64,000 nt of DNA from Paracyclopina nana (Eukaryota > Arthropoda > Copepoda > Cyclopoida > Cyclopettidae), in contig JAGUCH010000004.1 in NCBI GenBank assembly GCA_019096065.1, positions 8,742,001 through 8,806,000 of the forward strand, given 5' to 3'. Of this stretch, positions 20,654 to 32,511 are shown piece after piece. Positions within the stretch are counted from its first letter, which is position 1. Each line of letters begins with the position of its first letter. Position numbers and translations under genes: made by a program. A model generated the notes under the pieces. The model saw nothing but the letters and a program-made list of their open reading frames with translations. It had not been told where the DNA came from and searched no databases.

Positions 20654-23600
20654 ATGGCTGCTTCAAGAATCCAGTGAGTGTTTTTTCCGCCTTTTTAAAG
20701 CAGGCTTTTCCGTTGAATTCACGGTTTTCCTTTCAGACGTGACGCCAAACATGTTTTTGAGTGTTTCTTAGAAGTTGCCAAATCAGAGGGCGAAAATTTG
20801 AAGCCGTTCATCTTGCAAAGTTTCCCCTCGAATTACAAGGACAAAGAAGCCAACAATTTGCAGTCGGTGCCAAATTTCACGTTTCCCTGCAAGCTTGACA
20901 TGTAACGCGAACAATTGTGTTTAATTTAGCATAAATGATTGCTCTCTTCCCCAGATCAAATGTGGAGAACTTTTCCTTTGTCCTCACCGATATTGGCTCA
21001 CAATGGACATTTGGATTTTGCAGGGTGGCTCCAAATTCCCAAACTGCTCTGGTAAAAGTTCGCCCACAATTTCCAAAACCTTGTTGAAGAATGCATGATT
21101 TTTGGCCCTTAGGTGTTTCTGTCCAAGTTGCCATGGCATGAAACGTTCTACAAAATGCTCAACCATGCAGCAGAATTGGTCGCCTATCACAGCCAAGATG
21201 AACTTTATCGGTTTCTACATGTAAGCATTTTCAGGAACAAATGGTTGTCATGACTCATTGGTTCTATTTTTGCACTTTACAGGCAAGTCATACTGTAAAA
21301 GTTCCCGATCCTGGACAAATGTTGCACATCAACTGGCTGACTGACAAAGATACAACTGCAGAATTCAAAGCCTCAACTCCACATCATCTCAACTTGCCCA
21401 GAATTCCAGAAAATGTAATCATACTTGTGACATTTCATCTCTATTATGTCTGTCAATCTTTACTTTGAATTGCAGAGAAATTTGACAGAGTACTACAATG
21501 CCATCAAGTTAAACGAGATGATAATCATGTTTGCATCTTTGCTACACGAGAGAAGAATCATCGTGACCTCAAAGAGGCTGTCAAGGTTGTCATCTTGTGT
21601 CCAAGTAAGATTCCTCATTAGTAATTGAGAGACTTGCATGATAATCTCCCTTCACTTAGGCAGCCAATGCTCTGCTTTATCCCATGTTTTGGCAGCACAT
21701 TTTCATCCCTGTTTTGCCGTACAACCTCATTGATTACCTGTCGGCCCCAATGCCCTTTCTGATCGGTGTACCTGCTCCGGTGATGCAACGCGTGAAAACG
21801 CACGAGATTGGCGAAGTGGTGATATTGGACGCGGACCAAGGCACCATTTTCACACCTTTTGATGATGTCAACAATCTCCCTGGTGAAGTCAAAGATGCAC
21901 TCAAGCGTGGCCTCAAAAAGGAGCCGCTCATAGGGGAAGCAGTGTCCAGGTAAGCCTTGTTATTATCCCTATGCTTTGCACATTCAGGCGGTCAGCATCT
22001 TTTCAGAGCTTTTTTGTCAGCCATTGTGCACATCATTGGAGGATACCGCGATGCTCTGAAATTGAGAGAGGTGATGTTACTTTGATTATAATCCGAAGAC
22101 ATCTTTATGATCTGATGATTTTAGGGCGAAAGTATCACGTTTTGCGAAGATGCTTTTTTGGCCTCGCGTCCCGTGCATATGACTGCGTTCCTCAGGCAAA
22201 TCCTGGAGCTCCAATTGTTCAGGCAATTCGTCGATGAGCGCTTGGCTCTGCTCAATTCCGGCAACAGCCATTCTGACGAGTTTGAGTTTGAAGTTCTCAA
22301 GTATTCTGACCAATCTCCCCACTCTGTCAAGTTCAAGTCTCAAGCTGCCCAGCTAAAGAGAGATGGCGGAGCTTTTGTCAAGGCAGTGCAAAAGAAGGCC
22401 AATCCAGCAGTCAAGAATGCAGTGAGGACAGTGAGAGAGAGCTCCAAGTCTATGCAAAGCAAGGGTAGGTCTGCCATTAAGGATATTAGGTCAAGACTGC
22501 CAAATGATGCCAAACGGAGTCAACTGAGGTCGTATCATCCCAATGACGATGAGTCCAAGTCAGCTCCATCCTCACCAACGAACTCCAATGGGTCCAGGTT
22601 CAGCAGTGGATCATCAGGCATTGTCAGAACCAACACCGAGTCCAACTTCAAGGCGTAATTATTGTTATCATCTTTTTTTAAAATAGGGCTTTATAGCATT
22701 TGTTCCAAATTCAGGAGGATTTTGAAGTATGAAAAATTTGAGCCTCCTCAAGTTTCAAGCTTGTCATCCTTGAACATTGACACAAGTCCCACTGAGATTG
22801 AGGATTTGCCCAAGTTGGACATGAATCTGCTGCCAGAGATGCATGATGTCATCTACAACAAGTCTAGTTCACTTCCAAATCAGCAACAACAGCAGCATCA
22901 ACATCCTCCAAAAGTGAATAGACAGGTAGGCCCATTATCATTTACTTCTTAGTAGATGTGAGCATGTCTTATATTTGTTCTGTTTTTCATTTGTAGTTGA
23001 AACCCCCTTTAAAGAGGGCTAGTGTGTCAGATACTGATTTTGTGATGCATTCCAATAGTTCTGTTGCTAGTAATGAGCTTAAACATTCTGCTGATCATCC
23101 ATACATTAGTAGACAATTGGCCAACCCCCCTGTAAGTACTTGTCATACTTGCCATCTCAAGTAACATTGTCAATTTGACTGATATCCCTGTGATGCTTTC
23201 AGGGCAACTCTCCTGAACTTGATCTGATTGCTTTGGGTGAGACTTCCAATGCTAAGTTTGATGATGAAGACGACATCATATTTGATCCTCTGCTGGAGAA
23301 AGAGTCCAAATCTACTCATAGGCCTCTAACCAGAGCTGCAATCCCAACCTCTAATTTGCTACCTGTGAACAACACCACTTCTGTCAACTCCAAATCCACT
23401 GATGACCTTCTCAGGGAATATGGATTGCTGGAGTTCAGTAAATTATCCCTGACCAGTCAGCAACAACCACCAGTTAATATGGCCAACTTTGGGTTGGTGA
23501 ACCAATTCCAAGCTGGGCCAGTGATGAACAACAACATATTTGATGACTTGTACCCTTTTGGTAGTAGTATGCATAATAATTTATCTGGAGCTTCTGCAGT

Positions 23601-23694
23601 GCCCAGACCTACCATGGCTCCACCTGCACCTCCAATGGCACCTCCAAGGAGCAAGAGGGTGTCTCAAACTCAAAATTGGACGACTTTTGATTAA
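20654..23694 (+). CDS. DENND1: DENN domain protein 1 (connecdenn), Rab35 exchange factor
   Basis: Twelve exons: 20654-20673, 20737-20901, 20955-21051, 21113-21220, 21283-21414, 21476-21604, 21660-21949, 22007-22070, 22125-22654, 22715-22925, 22997-23131, 23203-23694; 790 residues. The u-, c- and dDENN modules (about residues 1-390) are strongly conserved: FCRVAPNSQTALVFLSKLPWHETFYK, HERRIIVTSKRLSRLSSCVQAANALLYPM, YLSAPMPFLIGVP and FVDERLALLNSG. The family activates Rab35 on endosomes and clathrin vesicles. The rest is a disordered Ser/Pro/Gln-rich tail with FDPLL and a final WTTFD, which resemble clathrin/AP-2 ear-binding motifs. The splice at 22654/22715 is inferred because an in-frame stop follows the donor and the downstream frame continues the same composition. 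Confidence 0.93.
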
Positions 23695-23740
23695 ATATAC
23701 TTACTCTAGTGCATTTATTCTTGAACAGAAACATTTTGAT

Positions 23741-23755
23741 GCTGCCATCTAGCGG
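23741..23755 (-). promoter_or_regulatory. CTCF-like motif
   Basis: On the minus strand the sequence reads ccgctagatggcagc, very close to the animal CTCF core as I recall it. It lies in the 250 bp between DENND1 and UFSP1. Related words with a ggcgctg end occur at 31254-31270 (ccgcaagatggcgctgc), 32758-32769, 11847-11861, 19633-19647 and 26776-26785. Confidence 0.45.
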
Positions 23756-23941
23756 ACTAGTTAATTTGTCCATTCTATCGTTACACTGTTGGCTTTTGAG
23801 ATATTCTGAGTAGCAGCTAAATTTGGCTTTTATGCTCATTTTAGGCTGCTTTGAGAAGTAAGCGCACTGGTAACTCTGCGCTGTTCAGTTTACTTTTTCC
23901 TTCGCTCGGTGAAGTTGCTGTAATTTATAAAGTTGGTTAAA

Positions 23942-24734
23942 ATGCCACCATTCAAAGAATTGCTGAAAAATGTCCACGAAAATTTGCCGCTGCCAGCTTC
24001 CAAAGATTCACTTTCTGTTTTGACGGTGCAAGGAAGTTATCACTATTGCCATTATTGCTGCGATGGCTTCGATGATCGCGGATTCGGTTGCGGGTACCGA
24101 ACACTTCAAACCATTTGTTCATGGCTTAACCAGTAATGTTATCCCACTAGTTAAACTATCATCAAAAGAGCACTAGTATTGTCGGTTGCAGCTTTAAACC
24201 AAACGGTTACGTGCCTTCGTTGCCTGAAATTCAGCAAATCCTGGTTGACCTTGAGGACAAGCCCAAGAAATTCCTGGGATCCAAAGACTGGATTGGCAGC
24301 TTCGAGGTGACCAACAACAAGCTCTGTTGCCATGAATTTATTTTTCAAAAGATGCTGTATCATTGTAGGTGTTCCTTGTCATTGACAAGATCTTTGATGT
24401 CCCTTGCAAAATCCTGCATGTGAACCGAAATGACTTGAAGTCCCACTTGCCAGACATCAAGGCTCATTTCAGGAAATTCGCCTCACCACTCATGATGGGT
24501 GGTGACATTGATGCCAGCTCCAAAGGTATTTTCGGAGTGGCTTCCACCCCTCATGAAGATTTCCTGCTTGTCATTGACCCTCACTATTGTGGGGAGCCTC
24601 TGAAAAGTCCTGACAAGCTGTACTCTCACAGCTGGGTCTCGTGGAAGTCGGTGGATGATTTTTCTGACAGCTCTTTTTACAATTTGTGCATGCCACAAAT
24701 CGGGCTTGATACTTACAAGAAAGAATTGAATTAG
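23942..24734 (+). CDS. UFSP1: Ufm1-specific protease 1
   Basis: Three exons: 23942-24132, 24192-24306, 24369-24734; 223 residues, matching the short UFSP1 type without the extra N-terminal domain of UFSP2. It is a papain-like cysteine protease that matures the UFM1 precursor and removes UFM1 from targets. The catalytic Cys is C50 in [10 protein letters not shown]; the Asp-Pro-His block is LLVIDPHY near residue 186, and the oxyanion/substrate region [16 protein letters not shown] precedes it. Both introns are under 65 bp. Vertebrate UFSP1 was long thought inactive from a mis-assigned start; here the N-terminal half with the Cys is plainly present. Confidence 0.92.
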
Positions 24735-25475
24735 GGAAATCCCCACCAGAGGTCTCTGCGCAATTCAAAACAAACGTTGACAACATTTCGGCCACATCAC
24801 TCCGATCACTGCAAGGCAGTTGGTTGTTGTACATAGCATATTTCGCCCATGTCATCCCATCTACCTCGAGAATCCACCTTGGAAATTGTGTGATTTTTCG
24901 TCTTCATCCGTGATAAGACTCCTGAGCATTCAGGTAAGAAAATGTCGAGTAACAAGTGTGTGAAGAGTCTTAGGTAAACAAAGTGCAGAAATCTCGCGAA
25001 ATGGGCAGTGTTCATAAGGAAAGCTTTCATTTCGCGGAAAAAATAGTGGACCACGTGTTATTATACATATTATGCTGACATAATAGCGGACTTGCTAACT
25101 GGAACCTTTTCACTACTTCTTTTTATTGGATTGCCCACGTATACCGAGGTTTTTTTTCGGCGTGCATGTTAGTTTACATGTTATTGTAACAGGTGGCCAA
25201 AAAAGGTAGACGTCAGCACGTTTCCAGCAAGCTTTTCGCCTTTGTTTCCCCATGCACTATAGCAATATTCATCCCCAGTCAGAATTTCCTCCAGATAAGA
25301 CTCTGCCCGCTCTGCCGTATTTTGTGACTGCTATGGCCTCTTTTGTCGACGTGCTGTCAATGCCAAGCAAATCTGGGTACTTTGTGATCATGCTGCAAAC
25401 CAATAAAATATCAATTTCCATCGGCTAAAAAAGAATCTAGCATTATCCCCTTTTCTCCGTTGGTTGATTTGCAGC
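24735..25475. other. Intergenic DNA upstream of BPNT2
   Basis: About 740 bp with no gene I can support. Just before the BPNT2 start codon the sequence ttggttgatttgcag looks like a 3' splice site one base from the ATG. The 5' leader is therefore probably spliced, in cis or in trans. Confidence 0.4.
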
Positions 25476-26658
25476 ATGCAATTTGGTGGCAGCATTCGCA
25501 TCAATCCGTGTGGACTTTTGGTCCTGGCAATCCTCTCATTGTGTCTACTGTACTATGCATTCGGTGGAGCATCATCATCATCCAGTGAAAAGTTCAAATC
25601 CCATGCTGGAGAAACCATAAGTATTAAAGCCTTGCTCGCAGCCTCCATCGATGTGGCCAAAAAGGGAGGGCTGCAGGTCAAAATGATTAGGGAACAAGTA
25701 AGCTGAAAAATGAATCATTTTTGAAGTCATCTTTAATAAATAGCTTTTTCTGCCAGATTGATATTGGCGAGAAATCGAAGGGCAAAACAGCTGAGGGAGC
25801 AAACAATCCGGTGACTGACGGTGACATGCTCAGCCACAGAGCCATGTACTACGGCTTGCTCAAGGCTTTCCCAGATCTCAATGTGATTTCCGAAGAGGAC
25901 GACCCGGAGCCTGTTGACATGTCGACTGTGCAAGAGCCCACGATGATCGATCCTGATGTGGATGAGATCGTTTCTGATGCCGATGATGCCATCGTTCCCA
26001 TTGATGAAGTGGACGTTTGGATTGACCCATTGGATGCTACGCAAGAGGTAGACTCCTGCCAGCAATGCTAACGATGCCTTGATTTTTTATATTGTAGTAC
26101 ACCGAAAACCTGCTTGAATACGTCACAACCATGGTTTGCATTGCCATCCGTGGCCAGCCCATTGTCGGTGTCATTCACAAGCCCTTTGCAGGGACCACAG
26201 CTTGGGGCTGGGCTGGTCCCAACTTAGTCAGCAAAGATGTCAGCGAAGACATCAAGGCCCACTTTGGCACGTCCGACTACAGACAGCATCAGGACCTGTC
26301 CAAGGCCAAGATCATTGTGAGCCGCTCCCATTCGGGCAAAGTTTACGAGGTTGCCCGGTCTGCGTTTGGCAACGATGTCAACGTCACTCCGGCGGGTGGG
26401 GCTGGATTCAAGGCCTGGGAGGTGGCGAAAGGGGCGCAAGATGCGTATGTGCACGTGACATTGATCAAAAAGTGGGACATTTGCCCCGGTGATGCCCTCT
26501 TGGCAGCCCTTGGAGGCAAAATGACTGATTTGAGTGGCGAGGAGATCGACTACTCTGGCAAGCCTGCTTATGTCAAAGCCGAGGGCGGTGTTTTAGCCAC
26601 CCTGCATGATCACAACGACTTCTTGGCCAAGCTCAAGCCAGCAATGGAAACCAAATAA
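25476..26658 (+). CDS. BPNT2: Golgi-resident PAP phosphatase (BPNT2/IMPAD1)
   Basis: Three exons: 25476-25697, 25757-26047, 26098-26658; 357 residues (human 359). A single N-terminal transmembrane segment (about residues 10-30, CGLLVLAILSLCLLYYAFGG) anchors the enzyme with the catalytic domain in the Golgi lumen. It removes the 3' phosphate of adenosine 3',5'-bisphosphate left over from sulfotransferase reactions, using Mg ions and being lithium-sensitive as a family. Metal-binding motifs are intact: PVTDGD, ISEEDD (acidic site), WIDPLDATQEYTE and, at the C-terminal site, WDICPGDALLAALGG. A splice junction separates DATQE from YTE. Confidence 0.96.
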
Positions 26659-26969
26659 TAGCTCTTCTTGAAACTTTTTATGCTGTTATACAAAATATGT
26701 TATGCGTGATTGAAATAGAGATATGTTCACTGACTTTTTCTTATTGTCAACATCTTGGCCTTTTCTCGTCAAATCGCAGCGCCATAAAAATTGATTACTT
26801 TTTGCTTTTTTTTGCGTCAATTGGCGAGAGGTTAACAAGTGAATTGATTATTCGTCAAATGACAGTTGGCGAAAACTAGCAGTTCTCTGGTAACGTTCTC
26901 TAAAGCGTCTGGTAACGCTGACGAGTGAAAAGTAAACAAGTTTTCAAATTTGGAGGGACACCATTGAAA

Positions 26970-29442
26970 ATGGAGGATGTCACTGCCACTGAAATCCCTG
27001 ACGAGCAAACCATGAATGAAGAGTCCATGCTAAGGCCAATCAGTTTGGCCAACGTTTTCAAGGCCAATCAAGGCCGGTCGAACGAAGAAGAATCAGCCAT
27101 TTGGGACCAGTATCGTGGCGCCGGGGCCATTGACGAAAGTGACAACGTCGCCGATGATTCCTTACCTTTGCCGAAGGTATTTGAACATGATTTCCTGAAA
27201 TTGACCATCATTATTTTCACGTCGTTTTTCATAGGCCAACAAGTCGATTGTGAGCACGTTTGCCAGCAACATGAACAACCATTGCTTCACGCTCAAGGGC
27301 TACGAGGACGAGCTGAAAAAGGCTCGCAATGAGATCTTTGGGCTGAAGCTTCGCATTCATCTTCTGGAAGAGAGCCAAGGTCTGGCTGAAAGACCTGATG
27401 ACAAGGAGAACGTCTACAGGGTCAACCTTGACCTCAGGGTGGAAAAGGAGGTGCTCAAGCAGCAAGTGGAGGAGAAAATTGCTCAGCTCCAGGAAGCCTA
27501 CTTCGCTGTTGACCAGCTTGAGCGGGAGCGGGAAGAGGAGAAACAAGAGCTATTGGCAAAGATTGAGGAGCTGTCATCCAGACCTCAAGATTTCCCATCT
27601 CCTCCGCCTCCTCCTCTGGAGGACGCTGTCAGCCGACCCAGCCTGCTGACAGAAGCTTTTGGTTCCATGAACCTTGGGACTCATCCAGACGACAATGCTG
27701 CCGTTGTTGAGGAGCTCAAGGAGAAAATCAGCAACCTCGAGGGCGACTTGGAGGTCGAAAAGGACCATGGGGAGGACATGAAAAAACTGCTCGAAACCAG
27801 AGACTCGCAAATCAAGGAGTTGATGGAGCATGAGGAGAAACTCACGCTAGACTTGGAGAGACTTGAGGAGACCATCAAGGCAAAGAATGAGAGGATTGAG
27901 GCCTTGGAGCAGCAGGCCAAGGATCAAGCTGAAAAGCTCATTTTGGAGGCTGAGGCCGGCCAAGAGAAGGAGGCTGTTGCAGCTCACTTTCAAGACACAA
28001 TTTCCAGCCTGGAAGCTCAAATCAGAGCTCTCAAGGGCCAGCTGGAAATGGATCAGAAGAGCTGGCAGGCAAGGCTTGATCATGAACTGGCTGATCTCCA
28101 GGATGCTCTGGCTGCTTCGCAAAAAGCCCTGGAAGAAGAGTCAGCCACGTCAAGAGACCAGCAGACCTACTTGAACCTGAAGCTCACCGAAATTGCCAAT
28201 TTGATGGGCCAGGTGAAGTCCCAAGAGAGCCAAATTCAAGAGCTCAACCAAGAGCTGTCATCCACCAAGGAAAACCTCATCAAAACCCAGCTTTGCTTGG
28301 ACGGCCTGACCGAGGTGACCATGGAGCAAAAGCTGTCTCATGTCCAACTCGAAAAGGAGTTGAAGCAAAAGACCCTGATCAATGACCGGCTCGTCAAAGA
28401 GTACGAGATTGCCAAGGCCAAGGTGAGGAAGTATCGTAGCGAACGGACAACCTTTAGCTGCACTTCCCAATCCGACATTGAAAACAATGGCAGCAACTTT
28501 TCCAAAAGGGAAAATGAAGCGGCCAAGATGGCCTACTTGAGGCAAGGTGCGGACAAGGCTCTGGCCAAGGCGCGAAATGTGTACACTCAAGAGATCCAGA
28601 GGCTGGACATGAGCCACAATGCAGCCATGAAGCTGATGAGGAAAAGGCTGGAGGAGTTGGCAGACTGTCTTGAGCAAATATTGAACAATGGTCTTCTGGA
28701 TTGGTCCATCATGAGCGAGTCGGTTCGTGAGGCTCTGCAACAATCCCTGGATGAGAGCAGGACCATTTTCAATGACACCACTGAGGAGTTTAGGGAGAAG
28801 CTCCTGCCTGTTGTCAATGTCACCCTGGATGACTTGGAGCTCGAGCTGGGCCCCATGGAGGATTTTGAAAACTTGGTCAATGAACTCAAGCTTGAGCATG
28901 CTGGAGAGGTGCAAGCCTTGAAAGCTGAAATTGAAAAGTTGCATGTGGAAATCAGCGAGAAATCCAGCATGGCAGCCGACCTCAAGGAGCTGAAAGAGAA
29001 GTCTGATTTTGTGATAGCCGAGAAGAACTCGATCATTGAGGACTTGAGAGTCAAGCACGGATCTTCCAGGGAGAAGCTGAAGAAGTTGGAGGACGAAAAC
29101 GCCAAGCTGAGGGACAAGACCAAGACGTTGAAAGAGATGTCTAAGCTTCAAACTGACTTGGAAAAACTCCAAAAGGAAGCCGAGGCGAAGGAGGCCTCTC
29201 TGAAGCTGTACATGGAAGCCAATGACAAGTTGATGTCATGCAAGGCTGCCAACGAGAATGAGCTTGAGGATTTGCGGGCTCAGTTGGACAAGGCCAATGC
29301 AAAGCTGAACGAATATCGTGAGAGGCAAGAAAAAGTGAACAACACCTTGAGGATTCAGTTGGCCAAGACTCATACAGTACTGAAAAGGACCAAGAATCAG
29401 ATGAAGGATGTCCTTCTGGATTCTTCAAACAAAGAGAACTAA
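26970..29442 (+). CDS. CM1-domain coiled-coil protein (centrosomin/CDK5RAP2 family)
   Basis: Two exons: 26970-27176 and 27235-29442; 804 residues. After about 70 acidic residues comes a CM1-type motif (residues about 75-150): the pattern YEDELKKARNEIFGLKLRIHLLEE followed by NVYRVNLDLRVEKEVLKQQVEEK aligns by eye with the start of CDK5RAP2, myomegalin and Drosophila centrosomin. CM1 recruits and activates gamma-tubulin ring complexes at centrosomes. Nearly all the rest is predicted coiled coil (heptads rich in E, K, L, Q) with a short Ser/Asn break around residue 475. I see no CM2-like C-terminus, and the protein is shorter than vertebrate relatives. The first in-frame ATG was taken; the frame is open further upstream without one. 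Confidence 0.85.
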
Positions 29443-29992
29443 CCATTATTTTTTTACATACAATTACATTGTACACTACACAAAATAATCCGACACATTT
29501 TAGCATGAAAATAGTTTTTGTTAATTTTGTTTGAAAATGACGTCTTCTCATGTGTAATACATTGCATTGGGAGGAGAAAATTGTACATTGCGTGGGCTGA
29601 ACTCACTTGAGCAAGTCCCATCAATGCTGTCCTTGCTAAACCCTGCAAAATCAGGTAAACTAATGCTTTTTTCGAGAATTTATGAGGAAAGAGTCCCTCA
29701 ATTTATTTATATAATGGGGACAACTTTGATGGGACAAAAGCTCTACATAGGCACTTGGATGACACCTGTGAGCCCAAAAACCATGACCTAAGAAACTCAA
29801 GCAGATGGAGCTGGCAGATCTAAGGCCCTGTCAGTTGCAAAAAGTTGGCCTTTTGCCTAGTTATTTACCAATGACTTGTGTCAATTTAGCTGTCAATTAT
29901 GGCAAAAATTGTAGTTTTGCAAACCTTCAAACATAATGGTGACATTGAAATTTATGTAGCATGGCTTGCTTGGGCTGAACCATCATCAAAAC
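29443..29992. other. Intergenic DNA upstream of the ADAM gene
   Basis: About 550 bp with no supported gene. I looked here specifically for exons encoding an ADAM prodomain. I found no Cys-switch motif and no frame that joins convincingly to the first exon at 29993. Confidence 0.4.
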
Positions 29993-32233
29993 ATGGAGCC
30001 CAGAATTGTGCTCATAGTTCTAGCAACTTGTGTGAATTTATTATGGGCACTGGAGAAGGGCTGCTCTTTGGAAGTCATTGTGGATCCTCATTTTCACCAG
30101 TTCTTCAAGGAGGACAAGTACCCAGACACGTGAGTCATTCAGCATTCCTCCACAGCAAATTGATACAGTCTTGCAAAATTACATTCATTAATAATTCACC
30201 TCATGAAGTTCAGGATTCGCATGAATATTTCAATTGTTTAGGAGTGGACTTGAAGTAAAAAGGAAGTTGAGACATTTAGTGCAGGATTATGTCACTTACA
30301 CCAATGACATATTGAAAAAGTACAGCTTCTTCCAGGATGGATCCATGCTGTTTTTCTACATCAAAAGAATCAAGGTACTATTTAATTTTTAGTCACATGA
30401 ATTGAGGAACAACTCATTTTAAGGTCTTGACATTTGATCAAGGATGTGGAGAAGATGCTAGCAAATTTTACTGTGACTATGCCAAAAACTTGCATGATTT
30501 ATTGACAGCTCATTCAAGGCTTAATCACAATGATGTCTGTCTAAGTTTTGTCTTCACTTACCAACATTTGGCAGATTCCACTCTGGGGTTGGCATGGACT
30601 GCCAACACTGCAAAAGGTAAATTCAAGAAGGAAAAAGTCAAGATGAAATTATCAAAACTTATTTTTCAGTGGATGAGGGTGGAGTTTGTGCCAAATATCA
30701 TGAAATCATCAACGGTGAAGAGCCCCACAAATCTCATTGGGAAAGTCACAATACTGGAGTTTTCAATTTGGCCTACAATTACAGGGAATTGCCATTAAAT
30801 GTTGCTCAATTGGCATTTGCTCATGAAATTGGGCACAGCCTTGGATCTCTAGTAAAATGTTTAAATTGCCCTAATTATTCGGACTTTCTGATTGATTTTG
30901 CTAATTAGCATGATTACCCAAAAGACTGCTTGGGTGATGACATCAGTGGGAACTATTTGATGCACAAATCTGGAGTTCGAGGTTACTTGGAGCATAATTA
31001 CCAACTGTCAAGATGCAGCTACCATAATATAAGCCTGTTCTTATCAGCTTTAAACAAACAAAGCAGGAATTGCTTTGACTCCTCAAGTAAGCTATCTTAT
31101 GCAATGCTTTCTGCTAAAAGTACTTTTGAATTCAGGCTTTTTTCCTAAAATACCAGAAGTGGATTTTATAACTATTTATACCTTGTGGCATTTTTGATGG
31201 CCAAATGGCGAAAATAGCTATGGCCTTGCACGCAAACACCATTCAAAACAAATCGCAGCGCCATCTTGCGGATAAATTACACACGTGCTTTTATGATTTT
31301 TTATTAACACTTGTTGCTTCAGTCCCTAAGCAGATTTGCGGCAATGGACTGGTGGAGGCTTGGGAAGAGTGTGATTGTGGCGAGACTCTAGGTGACTGCG
31401 AAGAAAGCTGTTGCTATCCTGGAGATCATAGGGACTCACCCTGCCAATTAAAGCCCAAAAAGCTATGCAGGTGGAAAAATTGAAAAACTAAATTATTTGT
31501 TCCAAATGTATTTAAAGATGCCCTTTTTCAGTCCCAGTGAAGGACCTTGCTGCAATGAAGAATGTGAATTCACTGTGGACAATGTTTGCAGTGAAGAGAC
31601 TGAATGCAGCTTTGGCTCCAAATGCAAAGGATCCAGTGCCAAATGTCCCATTGACATCCACAAATCGGAATCTGCCTCATGTGACCATGGCAGCAAAGTA
31701 AACCTTGCTTTTCTGAGCATCACACTTTTTGACATGGGGTCTTTTTTTGTAGATTTGCAGGAGTGGGAAATGCTCTGATAGCATTTGTGCCAAGTTCAAC
31801 ATGATTGAGTGCAGCCAAAAAGATGCCAGCCCTTGTGAAATTCACTGCCAAGCCCCAAATAGGCCTCACACCTGCAAACCCACCAGGGAGATGACAGCTC
31901 TTTTTGTGCAGCCTGTGCAAAGGCCCCAAGGATCTCCATGTGATATGCCATTGGAGGTATGAATTAGAAAGCATTTTAGAAAGCACTACAATCACCCTTG
32001 ATTCAAAGGATGATGAGTACACCCTTGGGAGCTGCTCTGACAACCAAGAATGCTTAGGTGGACCGCCCAGCTTGAGCAGCAGCAGCTGGGCAGTTGGACT
32101 GGGCGTTTTCCTGTTTGTCTATGCCATTTTCATGCTTTTAGCCACTTGGCTCTACTGCAATTACTGCAAGGGGAAACCGCTGAAGCCAAGCAGACAAGAA
32201 CTCGTGTTGCATTCTACTACTAACCAAAACTAA
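29993..32233 (+). CDS. ADAM10/17-like membrane metalloprotease lacking a prodomain
   Basis: Nine exons: 29993-30129, 30242-30374, 30424-30616, 30670-30851, 30909-31086, 31323-31470, 31532-31697, 31753-31956, 32009-32233; 521 residues. A hydrophobic signal peptide (about 1-21) leads straight into the reprolysin fold (CSLEVIVDPHFHQFF). The zinc site HEIGHSLGSLHD is at residues 206-217, split by an intron before H216. A Cys-rich disintegrin-like block follows (ICGNGLVEAWEECDCGE...), then a second Cys-rich region, one transmembrane helix (about 472-494) and a short tail. The order matches ADAM10/17, which shed surface proteins such as Notch. The usual 150-200-residue prodomain with its Cys switch is missing from the model. 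The last intron (52 bp) is the least certain splice. Confidence 0.8.
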
Positions 32234-32511
32234 GCTGTGATGGAATAAAATTAACCCATAGTACCTTATCATGATATTTGTTAGGATAGGCCAATCAGTT
32301 TGAATAAGTGTATTATTGTCTCTTTGGCAGCATGAAATGTGCCAGAAAAATCATGTCAGGTCAAATATTTTACAACAGACTGATATTGACATATTGGTGT
32401 GGCATTGGCCAATCCAATTTGCTAGTATTTCCACCCCTCACCACTTCTTCAAAAAGTAGGACATGGGTCAAAAAATTTGCTCCTCAGTAGGCAGCAGAAA
32501 TTGGCTGAAAC

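Noticed and set aside
21971..22237. 88-codon frame overlapping DENND1 exons 8 and 9
   Set aside because: It is in the wrong frame across an intron; the DENN-domain exons explain the sequence.
28258..29172. 304-codon minus frame opposite the CM1 protein
   Set aside because: It is a shadow of a long coiled-coil exon with strong codon bias.
29560..29992. Possible upstream exons of the ADAM gene encoding a prodomain
   Set aside because: No frame with a Cys switch or proprotein-convertase site joins in phase to the exon at 29993.
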